Assembly: GCA_007644065.1 (NCBI GenBank)
Contig: VJWN01000001.1
Coordinates: 3,052,340-3,116,339, forward strand
Direction of reading: 5' to 3'
Origin: Margaritispora aquatica
Taxonomy: Eukaryota; Ascomycota; Leotiomycetes; Helotiales; Discinellaceae
DNA length: 64,000 nucleotides
The notes beneath the pieces were generated by a model, which was not told the DNA's origin, searched no databases, and saw only the letters and a program-made list of their open reading frames with translations. The first letter of the stretch is position 1, and every line of letters starts with the position of its first letter. A program made the position numbers and the translations under genes. Positions 36,434-49,186 of the stretch are shown here, in pieces.

Positions 36434-36852
36434 CTATCCGCAGTAGCAGGTATTATCGAAGCAGTCATATTGCAACCCACGAGCAGCGCACTATGTTTTA
36501 GACGAGAGTTAGCCTCTGTGGAAGTTGTTTATTTCGGGGGACCCATTTTCCCATCCTTCCCGACGTCAACATCCTATCCCGCCTCTCAACAGTCGCATCT
36601 CGCAAACCCGGGTTTGAGGGACATGGGATGGTGATGCCAAACGTAAAGATTTCGGTTTGGATCGAGTGAAGGGGAAAATGTGTGAAGGTGAGAGGAGGAG
36701 GAGGAGAGCTCGAGGGGAGATCTTACGCTGTTCGCGCACTCGTTCACTTTGGCGAGACTGCATGAGGCTTGGGGAGCTGGCTCTGGCACGGCGGCTGGCG
36801 CGGCGATGGCTGCTGTGATGACAGCGAGGAGGGCAATGAGTGAGAGTTGCAT
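36434..36852 (-). CDS. Small secreted six-cysteine peptide, CSalpha-beta defensin-like
   Basis: Two exons: 36727-36852 and 36434-36490, coding only 60 residues. A signal peptide (MQLSLIALLAVITAAIA) and an Ala/Pro/Glu pro-region (to about residue 30) precede the mature part. That part has cysteines 31, 39, 43, 52, 57 and 59, a spacing of C-x7-C-x3-C-x8-C-x4-C-x-C. The CxxxC plus CxC pattern is the hallmark of cysteine-stabilised alpha-beta peptides. The 236-nt intron has GTAAGA at its donor, a GCTAAC branch point and ACATAG at its acceptor. Reading through it would give a Ser/His-rich tail with little cysteine, so the spliced form is preferred. Fungal members of this fold can be antimicrobial; no activity is shown here. 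Confidence 0.7.
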
Positions 36853-38174
36853 GTTTGCGATTGTCGTGGTTGGTTAGTTGGTTGGTAAAGAGAGCGAGTG
36901 ATTGAAGTGAGGGATCTGGATGGATGACGAGATGAGATGAGATGGTGGTGAAGAAAGATTTCCATTGTGAAAGAGAGAGATAATTCTCTTTATACTTGAC
37001 CTCCTCACCAAACAAGCGGAACGCGGAACCTCACAACTCCAGTCCTTCTCCATCTCATTCTCGTTCTCGTTTCCCAAAAGTATAACAGATTACCCCAGAC
37101 CCTTCTCCTGAGCCCCCTCTTCACATAAAATGAAGTCCAAGGTGCCAACACGCCAAAAAGCCAGCACTGCGACACACCTCATCACTTTATCCAAATCACC
37201 CACCTATTATCTATCCGACAGGCCGAAGAATACAAGGCGTCGCGAGATTTTAGACTTTCTCGGAATGCTCTTGGTTGTCGTCTGATGCCCTTGGCGGGAT
37301 GCGGGCGTCGTCTGATCGAAACCCCAACTTCCAGGTACAATCGCCTTGGCCAGTCCTGGGACCCTTCTCATGCGGTGGACTTGGACTTGGCGTGCATCAT
37401 GCTTTGATCGTCGGCCGAGCCTGGGATGAGGAGTAGGAGAAGCAATAGAGGTCTGTGATCTTTGAGGTATTTCTGATTCAAGAAGTTCTACGTTTTCATT
37501 CAGGAAGATATAGGCACTGTTTACACGCCCGAAATGGAACATGCGACTTGAGAGAAAACAACTACCTTGACATGAACAGCATTATCGTAACATCGTACAT
37601 CAGGCCCACATAACAAACAAGAAACAAAGACTTTCAAAATAGTTTCATTTCGCTCGTTTACTTGTAGTCCGCTCATATCAAAAGCACAATCTAGGTCTAT
37701 CGTCGATGCAATGATACCTAGCAAGTAAGCTCCGTCTGAAAACTCACAGGAGTTTCGCGAACGCCGTCCTATCTAATACAAATCCCATGCATGCAACTTC
37801 CTTTGCTTTGCTTAGTGTAACATAAATTTAATCCCATCATAGCGGTCTATTGTCCCACAAATCTGCTGGCAAAACAGACACCTAACATACAGACAGCATT
37901 GGAATGCATGCCGTAAAAAGCCAAACATAAGAAAAAGAAATGAAGCGAAGCACAAAATAGAATTCCAATTATGTACTTAAGAAAGTAACAAAACAGGCGA
38001 GTCAAGCTTTTGTCCCTGTATTTTCTGTTTAATTGTATCCATCCATACGATTTCGTCATCCTTTATAGGCCATAGAGCTGACCAGGATTACAACAAGTAA
38101 AGTTCCCCAAGCCTCGGTCTCGCAGATTTGAAAAGTTGTGCCCTGCGGATTATGTTCGTCAAATTCATTGCCAT
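36853..38174. other. Intergenic region without supported gene
   Basis: Promoter of the cysteine peptide on the left, 3' flank of the transporter on the right. Two overlapping minus-strand frames (37207-37542 and 37521-37724) have no family resemblance and no consistent splice model. Confidence 0.5.
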
Positions 38175-39592
38175 TTACGAGCTCCCAAGCTGATTCTTGG
38201 CTGCTGCGAGAACGGCTTTTGGGTCGTAATCTGGTGCGTAGGTAGGTGCGAGACTTCCAAGTAGGAGGAACATGGTCGTGATGAAGGTGCCGATAACAAG
38301 AAGCTTGCGGGTTGCTGGGCGGGTTGCGCCAAATTCGGCCCACCTGCGTCCAGCTTCTGCAAGGTACGGCTTCAGCTCCTTCTGTCCCAGCTTATAGTAT
38401 ACCATGCCGCAAAGTGCAATGCTGTATCCGAAAGCCTGGAGCCCAGAGATTTGGGTGCCCCAAATGAGCATGGAAGCGCCAACGAGGAGAATATCCTTCA
38501 ATACACCACAAAGGGTAAGAACAAGGCCAGAAGTCTTGCCAATCTGTAGATAGTTAGTTTGCATTTCCAATTTCTCAAGGGAATGCATACCAAGAAAACG
38601 ACTGAAACATTCAATAAGAATGCACAGCATGCGTTTGCAAAGAATGTACCAAGACCAACAGCATATACCTCAGCCATTGATACCTTGGGTACCTCCCAAA
38701 CAAGGGCAATCGAAAGATTCATTGCGGCGCAAACAGGTGCAAAGTAGTAGAGGGAGACCAAAGGATCCATCTTGAACTCTGCTCCATTGAGGAGTCTTTG
38801 GACCATGCAGATACGCACTGCCTCGAAAGCAATACCTGCAACCTGATAGAGAAATCCAGTCATAACAAAGTCGATTTCCCCGAATGAGGCCAATGCGACA
38901 CCAATGACAATCAAAGAGACGTTGCCAAGTTTCCTCAGATCCACAGCCTCGATTTGAAGAGCCCAGCCAGCAACTAGAACCGCGACAGGGGTGAATGCCT
39001 AGAAGCATAGTGTAAGCTATTGCATATTTGACGGTATTTTATTATCACATACCTTTAGCATCTGAATGAAGGAAACACTCAGGTATAGGTAGGTCAAGTT
39101 GCCGCAAATCAAGCTCATTGAGAAGAACATGCCAATTGGCACAATAGCTCGCAGATATACCTTGCCGGTCATCTTCACTGTCTTCCTTCCATCCAGAAGC
39201 TTTGTTGTGCGGGCCATAATCTGTGTCATGACAGTTGCAAATACCAAATGCCATGCTGTTAGGAGGATTGGATAATCTTCACATTGGGTCAGCCCACTGC
39301 AATGATTCTCTTGTTCAAGAAAACATACGGAAACCAAGTGTAGAAAGAATCCATTTGTTGAACAGAATGACACTAGAAGAGAGAGAAATCCACACCCTAA
39401 ATACGATTTGAATCAGTATTTGCTCATGAATGAGGAGACCAGCATAACTAACATCACATAAACAGCAGGGTGAATGCCATTTGATGCTGGCTCTGATAGC
39501 CTCTTCTCGGCATCCGGATTGACTGTTGGTAGAACCGGTGAATTCGCAGATCGATTGACTTCGCCCGACACGCGGACCTTCTCCTCGCTCAT
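38175..39592 (-). CDS. Triose-phosphate/nucleotide-sugar transporter family (DMT superfamily) protein
   Basis: Five exons: 39453-39592, 39329-39396, 39053-39276, 38591-38998 and 38175-38543, coding 402 residues. After a 43-residue polar N terminus come about ten hydrophobic helices. TPT phrases include ILFNKWILSTLGFHYPILLTAWH, SVSFIQMLKAFTPV, GFLYQVAGIAFEAVRICMVQRLL and IGKTSGLVLTLCGVLKDILLV. The SFIQMLKAxTPV and GKTSGL(V/T)LxLxGxxK motifs are the family's substrate-side signatures. Fungal members usually sit in Golgi or ER membranes and exchange a nucleotide sugar or phosphorylated sugar for a nucleotide or phosphate. Substrate is not predictable from sequence alone. UDP-galactopyranose mutase lies 2.5 kb away, divergently. 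Confidence 0.9.
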
Positions 39593-42044
39593 GATTGCGA
39601 TCGTTTTTGAAGTTGTTGATGTTGACTTTCCAGTTATTTACTTGAAGCGTCCCTCAGCACCGCGATCAGAACCCAGGAAGACACTCTTTGCGACAAGGTA
39701 ATGAGCGTACGACGACGACGTCCGATTTGATGATACTGCGGGAAGCCGTGGCTGGTTTGACTTCGAATTCGAAGATTCGTGGAGGCAAGTTGAGAAATGT
39801 GTTCAAGACTGAAAGGAAAAGAGGGTTGGTGAGAAGTTAAGGGTTGGGTTGGATTCCTGAGGCTTGGAAGGCGAAGTGGCTAAAAGGCATGGATACAAAA
39901 GGGGACCAATTATCAGGTCGCTAAAGAGCAACACATATTTTCTCAATCCACACCTGCGACGACGACGCAACCTCCCCTTCTCTTATATTCTTTTTGCAGT
40001 CGCATGAAGACCAAAGAAATATATCAAAAGCTCGAACTTCTGTCTCTTCATTCCGATTATAACTGGAGGGAATTTCTGCTGTGCCAGGCTAAAACTGCCA
40101 AACACCCTTTCTAGTTTACAAGCCGTCACATTTTGTTACCAAATTAGAAATACCTGTGACAACCTAAGCATTGGGTTCCATCAGCCCCATCTTCACATTT
40201 TGCATCAAGGAAGCTAAGGGAGGTAAGGAAAGCCGAACTTTGGCTGACGAGGTTCGCTGCTTTGGCGTACCCACAGGAAAAATATCGAAAAGCTTCTTTT
40301 GAACCTGCTAAGGAGTTGAACGCTTGCAGATCTGTTTCATCCTGTCCTATATTTGAGATGTGTCGTTGTGGTTCAGCTTCAGAATGAATCTAGGTGGTCC
40401 CAACTTAACGTGAACGAGAAGCATATGGAATGGACCGATACTTTGATCATCGATTTGCTGGACAATACGATTCTAAAGAAGCTCTAGTTGCAGGTCATTG
40501 CTTCAGCGGCTCGTCGTTAGAAGTCGCATGTCAAAGATTGTTACTCTGGTTATTGAGGGTATAAGTGGTTCTTCCGTCCTAGCTGGAGTACCTTTTGTGT
40601 GGAAACCTAACACCTGTTTTGGTAAATGTCTTGAAGAGGTGAACAAAAAGAAATAAAATCACCAGATCAGGTAATTAGTCCATGGAGGTTATCATTGGCC
40701 TCGCACATCTCAGCACAAATTTACCAAGTTAAAAACCTCTCGTGAATGAGATACGGGCAAATAGCTTTTCGTTGCAAGTGGTATCACGGCATTGTGTGAT
40801 ATTGGGGTTCCTGCATGAGATGGCAAACAAGCGGTCGTGGTCAATCGTCATTGTCGACGTCTCACGATATGAGTGATAGCATGAGATGAGCTCATTTGTA
40901 ATAGTGGGGGCCATCTCCGTGCTTCTGCCAGCCAATTGTTCATTGGTGATTCGAACGGGAGTCGCAGAAGAAGGGCAGATAGTGATCCGTGGTAACCTTA
41001 CACAAATTGACGGGAGTTGAGGATCTATCTATCTCTTCAAGGACAGTTGCTAGATTACCAGTGGGCACACATGTTGTCCAAGGTCGAAAGCCGAGTTTGA
41101 CAGCATTAGAAACCACAGATATCCAGTTTCAACTTGACGATTCTCTCCCGCTACCCTGCCCCGTCCCTGAGTCAAGAGAGCCATCATGTGTTTAATATGT
41201 CATGTTCTGTACGGAGGTAAGTACTTCTAGCTAGGAGGGAACTAAGAATATGCGTAGCCACAAAACGTTTTAGTGATACTAAATTAGTAGGAAAAAGGAA
41301 ACTATAGTGAAAGCAAATTCGGTACTTGGTCGGATAGCTCTATATACATACACACCCGCCAATTCAATGGACAGTGATTATCGACATGGTGTTTGTATTG
41401 AATACGATGTGAAGCTACCTAGCTGTTTGAGCCTTGTCATCAGTACGAGCTTCACGAATTACCTGTTGAGAAATGGGAGAATTGAAAGAATTGAAAGAAA
41501 GGCGTTGCTAGAGATCAAGGTAAATTGTTGCAAATGTTGATGTCTTGACAATTTCGTCGTCAACCTCTTGATTTGATCAAAATCAATAGAGGTCTGACCC
41601 CCTTTTTTGGACAAACGAGGAGATTGAGGTTCGTCGCTTCAAGGCCAGTTCAGTCTCAAGCTTCCGAGCCAATCGATAAGACACCTGGAGCAGTATAAGC
41701 TAGCCCTAAAGGGGGAATGGCGCGTTCAGGATCCGCCCACACTTTTTGGGTGGACAGGGGGACGCGGCACGTTGAATCAAGCCCCCCTAGTCAAATCTCA
41801 TTAGCCAAATGCCAAATGTGCTGCGCAGCCTCGAGACAATATTTTTAATCCACGACCCCTCCCCTCTACAAACACTCCTCTCTAGATTCCTCTTCAATAT
41901 CAAGCTCTCTGTCCAGTACACTTTTGACTGTGTAAAGAAAGTTCACTTGAAAGGAAGGCACTGAGGAATAACGCCAAACCCCACCACAAGCACTTTGTGA
42001 AGTTGTTCGATTTCACCCCGCAGCCAAAAACTACAGCCTCCAAG
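39593..42044. other. Divergent promoter region between TPT-family gene and UDP-galactopyranose mutase
   Basis: 2.45 kb without a supported gene. Near the mutase the region (41700-41880) has several CCCCT/AGGGG words like stress-response elements, and a pyrimidine-rich leader with many CTCT runs follows. No element is proven. Confidence 0.5.
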
Positions 42045-43947
<1,903 letters not shown>

Positions 43948-45079
43948 ATCACCCCAGAGAGATAGAGAAGACACATGAGCTTGTGTTCTGAGATAGAAGA
44001 TTATGTTTAGAACGAGATATGATGGCTCGGAATACCCCCGGAATGTAGCATGAGCTTTGGTGCATGAGCATATAAACGCGAGATCTTGTCACTAGACAGT
44101 AGTAACACATGAGAAGATACCCTCGTGTTTTTGTCAACTGTGTAGATATGCTAGCTTAGCATAGTAATAGATAGCGTTTACTTTCATCGTTGTTGTGTTA
44201 GCATGTGCAACCATGACTCTGATTAACTACAAGTCTGTCCCATTTGCCCCGACATCAAAGTTGCTGAGATTATAAGATCGGTTTTTCTGGTACTAAAATT
44301 ACTTAGATATAAGGAAGTCTTATGCTGTCCATAACGCCTCCTCATGGAAATCTCATTCCGACGTCTTTAGGTCTTCGCTTAGGAATATCACGTGAAGGCT
44401 TTTGCTATCACCTTGTAGAAGGAATTCCCTTTTTATGTTCAAATATATTATTTCAAGCTTAAGTATATGTTTGCGAGGTACTTTCTGTGTCTGAATTTCA
44501 GAGTCGTTGATAACCTTCACAATTTATACAATATCATCACTTTCCCTCCACCCGCCGCACACTTCAATCCATTCAAGAATAAAGGTTATATTTACAAGTA
44601 ATCATCACCAACGTTTTCTTTTACTTGGCAATTGTATCTTTTGACTGCGAAGCACCATCGGAAAAGAAAGTCGGAGTCCTTCCCTTTTGGATCGCCATAT
44701 GGTTTTCCATTTCAACAAGAACTCCAAGCAGTGAAGGGTCTCACACGGTCAGATTAGGAAAAAGCGTATCAGGAAACTAAACTTTACACTTGAACTTTTC
44801 ATCCACTTCATCTTTCAAACCACGTCGCAACCTATTATCTTGGAGTTTGTGTTCAACTACATGTGATTTTCCACGTCACCACTCCTGATTTCGCTCAGCG
44901 TGAGCCTCACTTCCATAGCATCTGCGGCAACAAGTCAAGCATCCGCGCGGATACTCTCCGGAAATTGTGTTCATCTTCTAATCTACAGTCTTAGGATGAT
45001 GCGCTCGCATCCAATAATATCCATTATCAAGGCTCTGTTTGACTCATACCTAGACTCTTACATAGCAAGCCACGCTGAG

Positions 45080-45098
45080 CGTATCCGGAACGGATACG
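45080..45098. repeat. Perfect 8-bp inverted repeat (CGTATCCG/CGGATACG)
   Basis: CGTATCCG, the three bases GAA, then CGGATACG. A GC-containing dyad that could be bound by a dimeric regulator; the paired CGG/CCG half-sites resemble Zn2Cys6 sites. It is not next to a supported promoter. Confidence 0.7.
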
Positions 45099-45251
45099 AG
45101 CGTGCGGCATTTCAAGACAAAAATATACGTCGTCTTCAAGTTACAGATCATGGCAGTTGAAACAGAAAATGCCACCCAAATGTTATATGTCATAAGATAA
45201 CAATCCTGTTTAGACTATTACAGGCGTAAATGAAGCTCTTACCAAGTTACT

Positions 45252-45657
45252 TTATTGAAAAGCAGAGGACAATAATAACAATTTAGCAGTCAAAGCCCAA
45301 TTACTCATCTCCAGGAGTTTACCACAACCATCTACCGCCCACACCTCAGACATAACATCCCACCATTCTCTTAAATCCCAATTGATAACAGCATCATAAA
45401 ACTGGCCGTTGATTTCAGAAGGCGCACCCTCGACCTTTCTGAATGAAGCTGCTGGAAGCGCGAGGGAAACTTCCGTCTCATCGCCAACACACAGAGGTGT
45501 GACTTTGCGCGCGCTCATGTCGTAGTACAGCCCCTCAGCAAGCGACACAAAATGCGGACCACTAGATTTGGGCATCTCGCATAGCGTGGAGTTCTTCTGG
45601 TTGGGATCGGAGCTGATTACCAGACGGGAGTCTTGGACGTAGCTGGGTCAGAATTTG
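45252..45657 (-). pseudogene. Possible remnant of a GH18 killer-toxin-like chitinase C-terminal region
   Basis: An open frame of about 135 codons runs from a likely acceptor near 45658 to a TAA-type stop at 45252. It contains phrases such as PHFVSLAEGLYYDMSARKVTPLC and AVINWDLREWWDVM. The first resembles the (F)VSxxEGxxCDMxTxxxxPLC stretch after the catalytic domain of large fungal subgroup C chitinases, but the first cysteine of that stretch is Tyr here. I could not join it convincingly to upstream exons; a 19-nt upstream exon is possible at 45724-45742. It may be a gene fragment or the end of a small diverged gene. Resemblance is from memory of the family and is weak. Confidence 0.3.
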
Positions 45658-46039
45658 TCCCGAAGAATCACATCAAAGAATGAACATTTTAGAGGGACGT
45701 GATAAACATCATTTACATTCCAATATATCTCGGGTCTTATCGATTAGTGATATATGCCCTCAAAAAGCTGTAGATAGATGTATATGACTGTCTTAGAAGG
45801 AGACAAATAGGGTAGGTAGCGTACATTATCGTGATCATGTGATTTCGGCTTGGATCGAGGAAATCAACATCTGTGATACGAAGCCTGCTTTTTTATGAAT
45901 TTTCCGGTTCTTTTGATCCCTAGCCTTAGGATTCTGTCTCCAATTCGTTTAGTACAGGCATGCTTTCAGCTGAATCGTAAAGGCTATCCGAAAATACGAC
46001 AAATTCGTATAGCTGACACTGGACAAACTCGCACAAAGT

Positions 46040-46399
46040 TCACCCGAGTGTATGGCAAGGAGGGGACCCCACAACCCCGCATTTTCGGTACCCCACAGTG
46101 CGTTTAATCTCCCATTTGTACTCGAGAACCCGTCGGATGTGAAAAGTCTTCTTGGGGACGTTTACATCCGCATGTTGTAAGCTTAAGTATCTACCAAGCG
46201 ACCCGTCCCAAGAGAAAATACCGGCTTGGCATTGCGGCTTTGGCGGTATACTGACGTATGGATAGCCTTGTATATCTTCAAAGAAGACAATACGTGGAGA
46301 ACCTTGGTTTTGTTCTTCAAATTGGTCGTTCCGAGATGTTTTGGCTAATGCTTTGCGGAATGCTTTTCGGAATAGGTTAATGAAAATTCTCCACTCCAT
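46040..46399 (-). CDS. Hypothetical protein, 119 residues
   Basis: Single frame from an ATG at 46399, with a basic N terminus (NLFRKAFRKALAKTSR) and a protein-like middle. No family is recognised. It is divergent from the glycoside hydrolase gene, 220 nt away. It could be a chance frame. Confidence 0.25.
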   Translation of the reverse strand: MEWRIFINLFRKAFRKALAKTSRNDQFEEQNQGSPRIVFFEDIQGYPYVSIPPKPQCQAGIFSWDGSLGRYLSLQHADVNVPKKTFHIRRVLEYKWEIKRTVGYRKCGVVGSPPCHTLG

Positions 46400-46618
46400 C
46401 GCGGAAGGTAGAGAGAAGCTGATACAATTCCAAAATTTTCCTTACAGACTAGAGCATGACGAGAGAAAGGTACTTAAACAGAGTACTGCTCATTCTAAGA
46501 GCTAGATATCTACCTCAAAATCAGGGAGAACCGATCATCTCCACTCTCACGGCTCGAGCTTCATCTTGATCGAATGTTAGCAATATTCTAATTGCTTGAT
46601 TTCCACCTTACTACCGCA

Positions 46619-48963
46619 ATGGTCTCAATACTTCTTTGGAAGATCTTGGCTCTGGCAAGCACTGTCTTGTCGGCAGCTGTAATTGATCCGAATCTCAAAC
46701 CTTCAGTTCCAACAGTCACCAATGTATCATGGGTTGACACTTCGTTATCCACATATGACCGTATCGTGCTTATGGTGGGCGGCAAGCCTTTCTTCTTCAA
46801 CGGCGTACAGCTCCGTATTGATAAGGTTAGTCTGATTGAACAAAGAATTCCTTTTCACGTTTGATTTCCCTTGGAAGTAGAACTCCTATGCTTGCAGGAT
46901 CGTCTTATTGCGTTCAACTCGCTTAAAGAGAATGCTAACACGAATCGTGACATTAGATGTCAGGAATCTGGAATATGACAGACGCCGAGATTGCCCCATT
47001 TTTCAAACTCGCAAATGACACCGGGTTCACTGTCGTTAACTCTCAAATTCGTTGGAAAGACATCCAGCCTGACTGGCAGTATAATGCCACCCAGTCTTCG
47101 CATATACGCGGAGGAATGTACTCAGACATCAACTTCTCCTCGAACAAATCAGCCCAGATCAACTACGAAAGCGGCAACGAATCAAATCAAGCGTTGACAT
47201 ACTTACAATTCAACTTCTCGAGCTACTCGATTGCTCAGATAGATGCAGCAAAGATTCGGGTCTGGGTCAACTCAGCTCCAACTAATGGCACGAACTTTTT
47301 CGCAAACTTGTATGGAATTTCGAATAATACCTGGCAGGCATCGAGTCTTACTTGGTCCAACGCCCCAAACCACAACGGTATCAACGTCAGCGGAACAAAT
47401 GGTAGCGATTACTGGTTCACCGCATCCAACCCGTCTTGGGATCCTATTAGTGGGGCAGCATACTTCGATTTTGATGCCTCGGATTTCATCACCAACCATT
47501 GTCCAGACAAGATTGCGAGCTTTATCTTCCAGCCCCAGGTGAACAATACATCCTTAAGAAATGGTGCGCTACTCGATGGAGCCAAGGGCTCAAGACCACC
47601 ACAACTCACACTCTCGAGCTCCCACAGCTGGAACTTCACGGTGATTGATAGAACAATCGCAGCAGCTACAACAGCCGGTGTCAAGCTCGAGTTTCTCTGG
47701 TTCGGATCTGACACCACCAGCGCCACGCAAGACAACCGTGTGCCTTACTTCGTCTTTCGACACAACCTAGTCCAGAAAATCCAATCCGATGGCACAGTCA
47801 TCCCAGTATTCCTCAAACGCACCGCTTGGGGCGATGGCGTCTACCACTACCTGGCGGACAAAAACGACCTTGCTCTTCGCGCTCTCGAAAAGACTGCACT
47901 CAAGAGCCTCATGAACCACGTCGCGACCTATAATGCTGCAAATGGCAACAAGAAAACACTCATCGGCATCGACGTTGCCAACGAGAACTCAATAACGCAC
48001 ATTAAGGGTGTCGGTAGCACTGTTTGGAAAAACCCAGCAACATGGTCTGCATACGTGAATTTCTCATCCCAAGCCGCCTTCATCGCACGTACAGAATGGG
48101 AGTTCACAATCAATCTCGCCAATGCCGTCAAGGAGTCCAACTACCCCGTATGGACGCGATCCAACACTTTCCGAACAGCAGAAGAGAAACAACTTGTGTA
48201 TAATGAGCAGCAGCGTCTCATCTCCGGCACGAGTCTCGATTTCGTCGGGCTAGATCCGTACAGTGTCTCCACAGGCGAGATGTACACCTATGGACACCAA
48301 CAGACGGTGATCGCGCAGTCGAACCTCGATTGGTCGCAAGGCTCGAACCTGCCGATGGTGATGGAGAATTCGGGGGCGGTTACTGGTGCTGAGGCATTAA
48401 ATGTCGCTACTCTTGCGGGAGGCGGCTTCTACAATGTTTACGAGCTGATGGGTCCTGATAATTTCGGACTCTTCTATCCTACCTCGCCTACCACGCACAA
48501 CTTCACGCCTGTTGCGCGAGGCTCGTATGTCTCGGGGGTGGTTAGCACGAACAACCTCCTGAAAGCCCTTGCGCTTGATCTGTCGACCAAGAAACCTAGT
48601 GGCGCAGGCGGGAAGAATCTGTTCTTCTTCAACCCAATGAGCAACGAGACTCTTGCTTCATCAGCGAGTGTTCAAGGGTTCGGGGTAAAATACACCCCTT
48701 CCTCCACAAGCAGCGTTGGAATTGCCATCGTGAGGAGCAGCAAGACGCTGTTGTTTGCTAGCACGAGGAATGCTACTTTTGAAGTCGCTGGTGTAGCACA
48801 GTACGGAGTCCAGGATGTCACATTTGGGTTCTACAATCCGGCTGGAAATTGGGTTGCTCAGGGTGCTTATGCGTTCACAAGCTCGAACTCTAACATAAGC
48901 ATTTCTATCGCGCAGGGAATACTGGTACATGTGCAATTCGCTACGGCGTTTCCGATCTCGTAA
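46619..48963 (+). CDS. Secreted glycoside hydrolase (GH35/GH42-like clan A) with inserted DNRLRE/CBM96-like domain
   Basis: Exons 46619-46825 and 46957-48963, 737 residues. The 131-nt intron has a strong CTAAC branch point; using the earlier AG at 46899 leads to a stop within 30 codons. A signal peptide (about residues 1-20) is followed by GGKPFFFNGVQLRIDK, the first barrel strand of beta-galactosidase-like enzymes. The acid/base Glu is in GIDVANENSI (about 412) and the likely nucleophile in MVMENSGAVTG (about 538). Residues about 112-292 interrupt the barrel with a beta-sandwich domain: RGGMYSDINFSS, ALTYLQFNFSS, AAKIRVWVNS, WQASSLTWSNAP. After it the barrel resumes with GVKLEFLWFGSD. The inserted domain matches the carbohydrate-binding DNRLRE/CBM96 pattern. 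Substrate is unknown. Confidence 0.82.
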
Positions 48964-49186
48964 AGATGGAGATTCTCAGTGATAACATGGACTGATAGAA
49001 AATGAACTTTCTTTCATTTTAGTAGCTTGGTAATAGTTGTAGGTTAGCAAATGTAATCTAAAGACTCTGTCACAACAACGGAAAGTAGCATCCGCCAAAA
49101 TGAATGATGTCAATTAAGAGACAATATTAAAACATAACCCAATGTCGAAAGACTTACACATTGAGAGTCGCTTTATTCGACGTCAG

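Larger units (their letters stand above)
43948..46618. other. Intergenic stretch with possible gene remnants
   Basis: Holds the 3' flank of the mutase, an inverted repeat at 45080-45098, a possible chitinase-related remnant (45252-45657) and a 119-codon frame (46040-46399), each listed separately. Outside these nothing is recognised. Confidence 0.5.

Noticed and set aside
36586..36852. Unspliced 88-residue version of the cysteine peptide
   Set aside because: The frame past 36727 turns into Ser/His-rich sequence. A donor GTAAGA, a branch point and an acceptor give a much more coherent cysteine-rich product.
37207..37724. Two overlapping minus-strand frames
   Set aside because: No consistent splice model, no recognisable motif and composition like intergenic DNA.
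46899..46979. Alternative exon of the glycoside hydrolase beginning GATCGTCTT
   Set aside because: It stays in frame only until a TGA about 27 codons later and would separate the signal peptide from the enzyme; the acceptor at 46956 restores the family sequence.
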